NCBI GenBank assembly: GCA_029934265.1 | Contig: JAOZMN010000230.1 | Location: 1 to 5,319, forward strand | From: Bacteroidales bacterium | GTDB taxonomy: Bacteria; Bacteroidota; Bacteroidia; Bacteroidales; JAADGE01 | Direction: 5' to 3' | DNA length: 5,319 nt | In this document: positions 1 to 5,319 of the stretch, in pieces | Layout of the letters: the number at the start of each line of letters is the position of its first letter | How positions within the stretch are numbered: position 1 is the stretch's first letter | Translations under genes and position numbers: made by a program | Notes under the pieces: generated by a model | Seen by the model: the letters and a program-made list of their open reading frames with translations, nothing else | Database searches by the model: none | Told to the model about the DNA's origin: nothing

Positions 1-2
1 TT

Positions 3-131
3 ATATATCAGTATAATCAAAGAACTTTATTGAATTTTTATGGGACACTAGTGGTCAAAGACCTTATACCGAACATTGGTAAAATTTATACCGGTTTTGC
101 GAAGGCTATCAACTATGCGAAAGCAAAATAA
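3..131 (+). CDS. 3' end of an unidentified gene (partial, 5' end outside window)
   Basis: Reading frame 3 on the plus strand stays open from the window edge for 42 codons and ends in TAA at 129-131. The peptide has a balanced composition that looks like real protein, with stretches such as FYGTLVVKDLIPNIGK, and ends in a basic tail (AKAINYAKAK). The other plus-strand frames stop early (TGA at 31-33, TAA at 14-16), and the minus strand has several stops. Forty-two open codons in such A/T-rich DNA is modest but real support for coding. I do not recognise the family, and the tail is too short to assign a function. The gene converges on the SPOR lipoprotein gene, leaving 29 bp (132-160) in which I see no hairpin terminator or other feature. 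It could still be a chance open frame. Confidence 0.45.
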   Translation: MYQYNQRTLLNFYGTLVVKDLIPNIGKIYTGFAKAINYAKAK

Positions 132-160
132 TAAATTTGCAATCATAAATAATCAATCAT

Positions 161-781
161 TTATCTCCAGAGCAACCAATATGCTACTTTTTTTCCTTTT
201 ACGTCGTTTGCTTGTTTTGCTCTTACTTTTGCGATAGCTTTTTCGGCAAGCTCTCTGTTGGCATAAGCTCCGGTTGCTACTCTGTACCAACCTTTATATT
301 TGTATAGAACTATTGCTTTAAATCCTTTAACTCTGTAAAATTTGCGACTTTTATGAGCATTATCGACTTCTTTAAAACTTCCGGCTATTACATAAAATTT
401 CTTTACGTGTGCTTTCTTTTTCTTTCCGGTATTTTTTAACTCGGAATTTGGAACCGCAGATACTGTTCCGTCTTCATTTTCACTCATTACGGTTTCGCTT
501 CCTTTTGAGTTGTCGTTTTTTTCTTCACCCTCTGCCTTAACAATTTCAGTTTTGTTTTCCGTACTGTCTTCATAGATAATGGTATCGTCCGTAGTTTCTG
601 TTCCTGCATTTTCAAGAACTTCTTTTACGGTATTTTCGGCTACGGTACCTTCTTTATCAGAATTTGTATTTTCCGAAACTTGGGAATCGGTATCTTTTTC
701 ACTTCGTTTTTCCTCTACGGCTCCACAAGCCATGAAAAAAACTGATAAAAATGCAATAAAAACAATGTTAATCTTCTTCAT
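161..781 (-). CDS. SPOR-domain lipoprotein
   Basis: This 206-residue protein is probably an envelope lipoprotein that binds peptidoglycan. Residues 1-19 form a lipoprotein signal peptide: MKK, a hydrophobic core, then FMAC with Cys19 as the likely lipidation site (Phe at -3 makes the lipobox imperfect). Residues 20 to about 125 are a low-complexity linker rich in Glu, Asp, Thr, Ser, Asn and Lys, with no predicted fold. Residues about 127-205 match a SPOR domain: FYVIAGSF at 129-136, then GWYRVATGAYANRELAEKAI at 164-183, the usual second-strand and helix pattern. SPOR domains are known to bind glycan strands stripped of stem peptides, typically at division septa, so a role in division or wall remodelling is inferred. 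Acidic residues soon after the Cys (GAVEE) faintly resemble Bacteroidota surface-export signals, but the match is weak. ATG at 781-779 follows an A-rich leader without a Shine-Dalgarno. It is divergent from the ComF gene. Confidence 0.85.
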   Translation of the reverse strand: MKKINIVFIAFLSVFFMACGAVEEKRSEKDTDSQVSENTNSDKEGTVAENTVKEVLENAGTETTDDTIIYEDSTENKTEIVKAEGEEKNDNSKGSETVMSENEDGTVSAVPNSELKNTGKKKKAHVKKFYVIAGSFKEVDNAHKSRKFYRVKGFKAIVLYKYKGWYRVATGAYANRELAEKAIAKVRAKQANDVKGKKVAYWLLWR

Positions 782-893
782 AATGTTTATTTATTATTAA
801 TTTTTTCAATAATTATTTATACTTCTGTAATTTTTGGTTTAAAATTTGACATTAAAGATATATAATGTACAAAGATAAAAACTTTTTTTAGAA
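782..893. promoter_or_regulatory. Divergent intergenic region, probable back-to-back promoters
   Basis: This 112-bp A/T-rich spacer lies between the starts of the SPOR lipoprotein gene (-) and the ComF gene (+), so both promoters should be here. The best plus-strand candidate is TTTG at 833-836 followed by TATAATG at 861-867, which only loosely fits the Bacteroidota pattern (TTTG near -33, TAnnTTTG near -7). A near match to the -7 box (AAAATTTG) lies at 841-848. I found no convincing minus-strand promoter. A 10-bp palindrome, AATAATTATT, sits at 808-817 but carries little information in such A/T-rich DNA. That promoters lie here is inferred from gene layout; their exact boxes are uncertain. 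Confidence 0.35.
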
Positions 894-1598
894 ATGCTAA
901 AACTCATTTTTAATTTTATATCCGATTTTTTCGGTTTACTTTTTCCTCGCACTTGTATTGCTTGCGAAAACAATTTGCAAAAGGCTGAAACTTCGTTGTG
1001 TTTAAACTGCCTGTATGATATTCCACGTACTGATTTTCATAAGAAAAAAGATAATCCTGTTGCAAATTTGTTTAACGAAAATATGAAACCGGAATATGCC
1101 TCATCTTTTTTTTATTTTGAAAAAGGAAGTAAATTTCAATCTGTAATACATAAATTAAAATACCACAACCAACCGTTGGTAGGTATTGAAATGGGAAAAC
1201 TTTTTGCAAGCGAAATTGTCGCCGGCAAATTTTCAAATATCGACATTATAATTCCTGTTCCTTTGCACCCGAAAAAAATGAAAATAAGGGGATACAATCA
1301 AAGTGAAATGTTGGCAAACGGTTTTTCTGAAATTTTTTGTAAGGAAGTTGATACAAAGTCTGTTATACGAACAATCTTTACTGATACTCAAACAAGAAAA
1401 TCAAAAGAAGAACGCAAAAAAAATGTCTCTTCGGTTTTTAAAGTCGTAAATCCGGAAAATCTTAAAAATAAACATATTTTATTGATAGACGATGTAATAA
1501 CAACAGGTGCAACATTAATTTCTCTTGCCGAAACAATTTTGCGTGTCGAAAATACAAAATTCAGTATCGTTACGCTGGCAGCGGCAATAGACAGGTAA
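894..1598 (+). CDS. comF: ComF-family phosphoribosyltransferase-like protein
   Basis: This 234-residue protein belongs to the ComF/ComFC/GntX family, cytoplasmic proteins with an N-terminal zinc ribbon fused to a type I phosphoribosyltransferase fold. Four cysteines in two CxxC pairs (C21/C24 and C36/C39) form the likely zinc site after the family-typical LLFPRTCIAC. The central IIPVPLHPKKMKIRGYNQSE (119-138) and the segment TQTRKSKEERKKNV (165-178) are family hallmarks. HILLIDDVITTGAT (194-207) is the PRPP-binding loop, with the Asp pair at 199-200. In naturally competent bacteria ComFC takes part in taking up single-stranded DNA; in many others the role is unknown, and no other competence gene is in this window. 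Length is normal for the family. ATG at 894 is the first start after an in-frame TAA at 876-878, with no Shine-Dalgarno. A run of eight A at 1416-1423 does not disrupt the frame. It stands alone, divergent from the SPOR gene and convergent with the phosphorylase. Confidence 0.93.
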   Translation: MLKLIFNFISDFFGLLFPRTCIACENNLQKAETSLCLNCLYDIPRTDFHKKKDNPVANLFNENMKPEYASSFFYFEKGSKFQSVIHKLKYHNQPLVGIEMGKLFASEIVAGKFSNIDIIIPVPLHPKKMKIRGYNQSEMLANGFSEIFCKEVDTKSVIRTIFTDTQTRKSKEERKKNVSSVFKVVNPENLKNKHILLIDDVITTGATLISLAETILRVENTKFSIVTLAAAIDR

Positions 1599-1660
1599 GC
1601 AATTTCACAATGAACAGATTACAATGAACAATATGGGGTAAAACTATATTATAAATTGCT
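1598..1660. repeat. Inverted repeat spanning the convergent gene ends
   Basis: AGCAATTT at 1598-1605 is a perfect inverted repeat of AAATTGCT at 1653-1660, with 47 nt between the arms. The left arm starts on the last base of the ComF TAA stop and the right arm ends inside the TAG stop (1661-1659) of the phosphorylase gene. It might act as a weak two-way terminator, or be the ends of a very small inserted repeat. The long loop, the low G+C of the arms and the lack of a clean U-tract argue against a strong intrinsic terminator. No other terminator is visible between the two genes. Confidence 0.35.
1607..1634. repeat. Degenerate 7-nt tandem repeat, four units
   Basis: Four consecutive heptamers read ACAATGA, ACAGATT, ACAATGA and ACAATAT. 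The first and third are identical, so the 10-mer ACAATGAACA occurs twice, 14 nt apart (1607-1616 and 1621-1630). The repeat lies entirely in the non-coding spacer between two convergent stop codons. Short intergenic repeats built from AATGAAC/AATTAAC-like units are, as I recall, found in several Bacteroidota genomes; this could be a short, decayed copy. Function is unknown. Confidence 0.45.
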
Positions 1661-2465
1661 ATTTTATCAACTCTTTTATAAGTTTTGTAAGTTTTGGTTC
1701 GGCGTTTCGGGCGATTGCTTGGACTTCTTCGTGAGATATTTCCACTATTTTGCCGGGTGCTCCGCTATCCGTTATTACCGAAACTGCAAATACCGGTATT
1801 TTCATGTGTCGTGCAACTATTGCTTCAGGTACAGTGGACATTCCTACTGTGTCTGAACCGATTATGCGAAAAAAATTATATTCTGCCGGAGTTTCAAAAG
1901 TCGGTCCGGAAAGTCCGGCATAAATTCCCTTTCTGACATCAATATTATTATCCGCCGCTATTTTTTCAGCTTTTAATATTAATTTTTTTGAATATGTTTC
2001 GCTCATATCGGGAAATCGAGGTCCGAACTCTTCATAATTTTTTCCTCTTAAAGGATTTTCCGGAAACATATTTATATGGTCGGTTATTATCATTAAATCA
2101 CCTATATTGTAGTCTGGATTGACGGCTCCGCTTGCATTGGAAATTATTATTTTTTCGATACCAAGCAGTTTCATCACCCTTACAGGAAATGTAACTTCCT
2201 TCATATCATAACCTTCATAATAATGAAAACGTCCTTGCATGGCTACGATATTTCTTCCGGAAAGTTTGCCGAATATAAGTTTGCCGGAATGCCCTTTTAC
2301 TGTCGAGACCGGAAAATCCGGTATTTTTTCGTAAGCTATTTCAAATTCAGATTCAATTTCGGTTGTCAGTCCACCCAAGCCGGTTCCGAGTATTATTCCT
2401 ATTTCGGGTTTATTGGTAATTTTATCGAGCAAAAATTCTGTTGTTTGTCTTATTTTTTCTAACAT
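1659..2465 (-). CDS. punA: Purine nucleoside phosphorylase, trimeric (type I) family
   Basis: This cytoplasmic purine salvage enzyme splits purine nucleosides with phosphate into free base and (deoxy)ribose 1-phosphate. Its 268 residues are normal for the homotrimeric PNP/MTAP family. By comparison with human PNP as I recall it: ILGTGLGG (25-32) is the phosphate loop, with Thr28 at the usual Ser position; GRFHYYEGY (78-86) supplies Arg79, His81 and Tyr83; SNASGAVN (109-116) and AGLSGPTFE (183-191) line the site, with Glu191 matching the base-binding Glu; GMSTVPE (208-214) holds Met209; and His245 matches the ribose-contacting His. The residue that is Asn243 in human PNP is Asp233 here (VITDSGAP), which may widen specificity to 6-aminopurines. 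ATG at 2465 is the earliest possible start, because an in-frame TAA lies at 2471-2469. The start lies inside lpxK (44-nt overlap), so translation is probably coupled. It is the last gene of the operon visible here. Confidence 0.95.
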   Translation of the reverse strand: MLEKIRQTTEFLLDKITNKPEIGIILGTGLGGLTTEIESEFEIAYEKIPDFPVSTVKGHSGKLIFGKLSGRNIVAMQGRFHYYEGYDMKEVTFPVRVMKLLGIEKIIISNASGAVNPDYNIGDLMIITDHINMFPENPLRGKNYEEFGPRFPDMSETYSKKLILKAEKIAADNNIDVRKGIYAGLSGPTFETPAEYNFFRIIGSDTVGMSTVPEAIVARHMKIPVFAVSVITDSGAPGKIVEISHEEVQAIARNAEPKLTKLIKELIK

Positions 2466-3519
2466 AGCTTATTATCAATTTGTTAAACTCTTCTTGCTTA
2501 TTATTTAAAATTTCAGGTTCTATTTCTATATAGAACATTTTTTCTTTAATATTTGTTTTAATATTTTCAATTTCTCTTAATTTAACTGCATCTTTTTCGG
2601 TTGTCAGAAGTATTTTATTTTCTGCCTCTAACGAATTAAATTTATTTTCGATTTCTTGAATTGTCGAAATATCATAATTATGATGGTCGGCAAAATTTAA
2701 TTCCGTTAGATTTTTCGTAAATTTTAAAATATGATTTTTTAAAGGTGTTGAATTTGCAATTCCGGTAAACAATAATACATAATAATTTGCATTTTTACAA
2801 ATTTCCTTATCTATCAACATAAAATTCCGAATGAAAACAGGTTTAAAATCACTGTATTTCATTGTACTGAAAAATATTTTTTGCAGTTGTGATATTTTTA
2901 ATTTTTTTTCAAATAAATTAAGTTCAATCGGTTTTATTTTCGGGGGAACTTTTGAAACGATAATAACATCTGCTCTTTTTATTTGCTTTGAACTTTCTCG
3001 AAGTTGTCCGGCAGGCATAATTTTATCTTCAAATATAGGTCTGTTATAATCTACCAAAAGTATGGATAAGCCGGGATTAATATAACGATGCTGAAAAGCG
3101 TCATCAAGAATTATTACTTCCGTATCTTTTTTTCCGGTACATATTTCCTCAACACCAAGAGTTCTTTTTTCGCATACGGCAACAGTAATATCAGGAAATT
3201 TATCCTTAATCTGTTTGGATTCGTCCCCGATTTTCGACGTTTTTTCGTGATTATCAGCAATAAAAAAACCTTTCGTCAATCGTTTATAGCCACGACTGAG
3301 AACCGCTGTTTTATATTTGTCTTTGAGCAAACGTACAAGTAACTCTGTATGTGGAGTTTTTCCTGTTCCTCCAACTGTTATGTTGCCTACCGAAATTGTC
3401 GAAATTTTAAATTGTTTTGATTTTAAAATTCCGGTATCAAAAAAAAAATTTCTTACCGAAGTTACAATATCATACAATACGGCAAGCGGGTATAAAAGAA
3501 TTGTTTTTATGCTGTTCAT
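2422..3519 (-). CDS. lpxK: Tetraacyldisaccharide 4'-kinase (lipid A biosynthesis)
   Basis: LpxK phosphorylates the 4' position of the tetraacyl disaccharide 1-phosphate to make lipid IV-A, on the cytoplasmic face of the inner membrane. The 365 residues are somewhat longer than E. coli LpxK (about 328). An N-terminal hydrophobic/amphipathic helix (about 5-26) probably anchors it. SVGNITVGGTGKTP (43-56) is the Walker A loop with Lys54. SRGYKR (75-80), the GDE motif (98-100), LDDAFQHR (138-145), PAGQLRE (169-175), FADHHNY (276-282) and TTEKDAVKL (306-314) follow in family order. From Aquifex LpxK as I recall it, the Asp of GDE and a His of DHH form the catalytic dyad; here the motif is GDES rather than the common GDEP. 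Ten consecutive T (sense strand, codons 24-27) are a possible slippage site, but the frame is intact. ATG directly abuts the sppA stop, and the 3' end overlaps the phosphorylase gene. Confidence 0.95.
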   Translation of the reverse strand: MNSIKTILLYPLAVLYDIVTSVRNFFFDTGILKSKQFKISTISVGNITVGGTGKTPHTELLVRLLKDKYKTAVLSRGYKRLTKGFFIADNHEKTSKIGDESKQIKDKFPDITVAVCEKRTLGVEEICTGKKDTEVIILDDAFQHRYINPGLSILLVDYNRPIFEDKIMPAGQLRESSKQIKRADVIIVSKVPPKIKPIELNLFEKKLKISQLQKIFFSTMKYSDFKPVFIRNFMLIDKEICKNANYYVLLFTGIANSTPLKNHILKFTKNLTELNFADHHNYDISTIQEIENKFNSLEAENKILLTTEKDAVKLREIENIKTNIKEKMFYIEIEPEILNNKQEEFNKLIISYVRKNKTNNRIFAR

Positions 3520-5280
3520 TTATTCTATGTCTATGAAATACGGCATTCCTGCTTGTATTCCTTTTATGTTTTTTACGCTTTTGAAGCGTTTATAATATTT
3601 GTATCCTACGCCAAGTTCTTCTTCCATTACGGAAGCTTTTATGTTTGAAGCAAAATCTTCAAACAATTTATCAAATTCGTCTTTTTCGGGATAATCTATA
3701 ATTTTATAATCTGTCAGTCCGGCTTTTTCCGATGCTATTGTAATTGCAGTTTCCAAACCACCGAATACATCGACCAAACCTATTTCTTTGGCATTTTTTC
3801 CGCTCCATACTCGTCCCTGTCCGATACTGTCTATTTCAGCTTTGGTCATTCCCCTACCCTCTGCAACATGACCGATAAATGTATCGTAAATATCTTCAAC
3901 TCCTGTTTGTATGATATTTCTTTCGTAAGATGTCATTTTTCGGAGCGGACTCATAATGTCAGCGTATTTATTTGTATTTACGGTACTTATATTTACACCT
4001 ATATCATTCAATAATTTTTTTCCGTTAAACATTAATCCGAAAACTCCGATAGAGCCGGTTATTGTATTGGGCTGTGCCACAATCGTATCTGCCGAACAAG
4101 CAATATAATATCCTCCTGAAGCGGCAACATTTCCCATTGATACGATAAGCGGTTTTACTTTTTGGGCAAGTACTGTTTCACGCCAAATTACTTCCGATGC
4201 TAAAGCACTGCCTCCCGGTGAATTTATTCTTAATACGATTGCCTTTATAGTAGTATCTTTGCGAGCTTTACGAATTGCTTTTGACAAAGTCTCGGAACCG
4301 ATTTTTTCATCGTCTCCCTCTCCGGGCATAATTTGACCGGTGGCATATATTACCGCAATTTTATTTCCGGTTATTTCTAATTCAAAATCAATATCATCTG
4401 TTTCTCCGGCATAATTTTTAAGTTCTATAAGGTTTAATTTGTCTTTATTTTCTATTCCTACCAGTTTTTTAAGTTCCTCAATCACTTGATCGGCATACAG
4501 CAGAGAATCTGCAAAATTATATTCTACACATTTTTTCGCACTGTTTATACGCAAACTGTCGGCATACATATTAAGCTTATCTGTTTCAATTCCTCTGCTT
4601 TCAGATATTCCGAGAAGCATTGTTTCCCATATCGAACTCATATAAGTTTTAGTTTGCTCTCTGTTTGCATTGCTTATTTCATTAAGCATAAAAGGTTCTA
4701 CTGCACTTTTGAATTTTCCGTGTCTTATTATTTCAGGTTCTATTCCGATTTTTTCGAGCAGACTTTTATAAAGCATAATTTGTGCACTTAAACCGGTAAA
4801 TTGAATTTCGCCTTCCGGTGTAAGATACAATTTGTCGGCAACACTTGCCAAATAATAAGATTTGTGCGTAAAATAATCGGCATGAGTGACTATGAATTTT
4901 CCGGAAGTTTTGAAATCGGCAAAGGTATTTCTAAGCTCCTCGATTGTTGCAAGACCGGCATCTACGGTTGTCAAATCAAGATAAATACCTTTAATTTTTT
5001 TGTCTGTTTTTGCTTTTTTTATGGCATTTATAATTTTTTTTAATCCGTTTTTAGTATCTACGGAAAATGCCATGATATTCGGTTTTGCCATAGTCCTGTC
5101 GGTTATGGGGTCATCGAATTTTATATGCAATATAGTTTTTTCTTTAACTTCGGTATTTATATCTTTACTTGCTTTAAAAACCATAAACATCAATACTCCG
5201 AAAGTAAGTATCGCAATTATGGACAATGCGAGAAATGTTCCGAACATTCCGGCAAACATATACTTAAAAAAACTTTTCAT
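3520..5280 (-). CDS. sppA: Signal peptide peptidase SppA, 67-kDa type
   Basis: SppA is an inner-membrane serine protease that degrades signal peptides left after secretion. The 586 residues fit the long, two-domain form (E. coli about 618). Residues about 8-36 form one transmembrane anchor with a short cytoplasmic N-terminus, so the catalytic part faces the periplasm. Two tandem crotonase-like S49 domains follow. The N-terminal one supplies the general-base Lys191 in GKFKSAVEPF (188-197), and the C-terminal one supplies the nucleophile Ser388 in GNVAASGGYYIACSAD (383-398). These match E. coli Lys209 and Ser409, with nearly equal spacing (197 against 200). RINSPGGSALASE (351-363) and TGSIGVFG (408-415) are further conserved pieces. 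ATG at 5280 is the first start after an in-frame TAA at 5316-5314. The leader is A-rich with no Shine-Dalgarno; TAAATTAG at 5305-5298 is one base off a Bacteroidota -7 box, but the upstream sequence is cut off. It is the first gene of the visible operon. Confidence 0.96.
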   Translation of the reverse strand: MKSFFKYMFAGMFGTFLALSIIAILTFGVLMFMVFKASKDINTEVKEKTILHIKFDDPITDRTMAKPNIMAFSVDTKNGLKKIINAIKKAKTDKKIKGIYLDLTTVDAGLATIEELRNTFADFKTSGKFIVTHADYFTHKSYYLASVADKLYLTPEGEIQFTGLSAQIMLYKSLLEKIGIEPEIIRHGKFKSAVEPFMLNEISNANREQTKTYMSSIWETMLLGISESRGIETDKLNMYADSLRINSAKKCVEYNFADSLLYADQVIEELKKLVGIENKDKLNLIELKNYAGETDDIDFELEITGNKIAVIYATGQIMPGEGDDEKIGSETLSKAIRKARKDTTIKAIVLRINSPGGSALASEVIWRETVLAQKVKPLIVSMGNVAASGGYYIACSADTIVAQPNTITGSIGVFGLMFNGKKLLNDIGVNISTVNTNKYADIMSPLRKMTSYERNIIQTGVEDIYDTFIGHVAEGRGMTKAEIDSIGQGRVWSGKNAKEIGLVDVFGGLETAITIASEKAGLTDYKIIDYPEKDEFDKLFEDFASNIKASVMEEELGVGYKYYKRFKSVKNIKGIQAGMPYFIDIE

Positions 5281-5319
5281 GGATATTTTTTTTATTACTA
5301 ATTTAATATTCGTTTACTT

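Noticed and set aside
95..128. TTTTGC near 95 and GCAAAA near 123 as a possible terminator stem for the left-edge gene.
   Set aside because: The stem is 6 bp with a long loop, lies within the open reading frame before its stop, and has no T-tract after it.
579..800. Plus-strand open frame of 73 codons opposite the SPOR lipoprotein gene.
   Set aside because: It is antisense to the low-complexity linker and signal peptide of a convincing gene and shows no recognisable domain.
808..817. Perfect 10-bp palindrome AATAATTATT in the divergent spacer, a possible operator.
   Set aside because: Made only of A and T in very A/T-rich DNA, so chance occurrence is likely and no second copy is visible near either promoter.
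846..866. Perfect TTGACA (846-851) and TATAAT (861-866) upstream of comF, resembling a strong sigma-70 promoter.
   Set aside because: The spacing is only 9 bp instead of about 17, so the two boxes cannot be used together, and Bacteroidota primary sigma factors use a different consensus. TATAAT may still contribute as a -7-like box.
1656..1936. Two plus-strand open frames (1656-1856 and 1694-1936) opposite the phosphorylase gene.
   Set aside because: Both are shadows of a strongly conserved minus-strand gene; their Phe/Tyr/Cys-rich or Leu/Arg-rich composition is typical of antisense frames.
2223..3595. Plus-strand open frames opposite the 5' part of the phosphorylase gene, lpxK and the sppA 3' end (2223-2462, 2831-3049, 3088-3342, 3317-3595).
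   Set aside because: They are antisense to well-supported genes and have Phe-rich, non-conserved translations.
4486..5043. Plus-strand open frames of 101 and 80 codons opposite sppA (4486-4791 and 4801-5043).
   Set aside because: They overlap the N-terminal protease domain of SppA in antisense, and their aromatic- and Cys-rich translations resemble no protein family I know.
1..5319. Search for CRISPR arrays, tRNA/rRNA genes, insertion sequences, attachment sites, riboswitches or a novel defence system.
   Set aside because: Five intact single-copy-type genes plus one partial gene fill almost the whole window; the spacers (29, 112 and 60 bp) are too short and show no such structure.

Overview
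This window looks like a piece of a low-G+C (by eye about one third) Bacteroidota chromosome. The reasons are: a tight sppA-lpxK-purine nucleoside phosphorylase gene string, which I recall as a common arrangement in that phylum; no Shine-Dalgarno sequence in front of any start codon, with A/T-rich leaders instead; a SPOR-domain lipoprotein; and LpxK, which implies a Gram-negative lipid A outer membrane. The genus cannot be fixed from this stretch.

Layout. Positions 3-131 (+) hold what looks like the 3' end of an unidentified gene. It converges on a small lipoprotein gene with a C-terminal SPOR domain (161-781, -). A 112-bp A/T-rich divergent spacer (782-893) separates that gene from a ComF-family phosphoribosyltransferase gene (894-1598, +). 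The ComF gene converges on a three-gene minus-strand operon, read right to left: sppA (5280-3520), lpxK (3519-2422) and a trimeric-type purine nucleoside phosphorylase (2465-1659). The 60-bp convergent spacer at 1599-1658 carries a degenerate 7-nt tandem repeat inside a perfect 8-bp inverted repeat that touches both stop codons.

How the genes fit together. The operon is compact: the sppA stop abuts the lpxK start (TAA|ATG), and lpxK overlaps the phosphorylase gene by 44 nt in another frame, so translation is probably coupled. Products are an inner-membrane protease that cleaves signal-peptide remnants, the kinase that makes lipid IV-A, and a cytoplasmic purine salvage enzyme. The first two share envelope upkeep; the third has no obvious functional link. 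The SPOR lipoprotein is also an envelope protein, probably bound to peptidoglycan.

No mobile element, CRISPR array, RNA gene or defence system is visible, and the window looks mainly like ordinary housekeeping DNA. The points most worth a second look are an Asp at the purine-base-specificity position of the phosphorylase, a marked excess of the word CCGG over other G/C-only palindromic tetramers, a 10-nt homopolymer near the start of lpxK, the long lpxK/phosphorylase overlap, and the structured convergent spacer.
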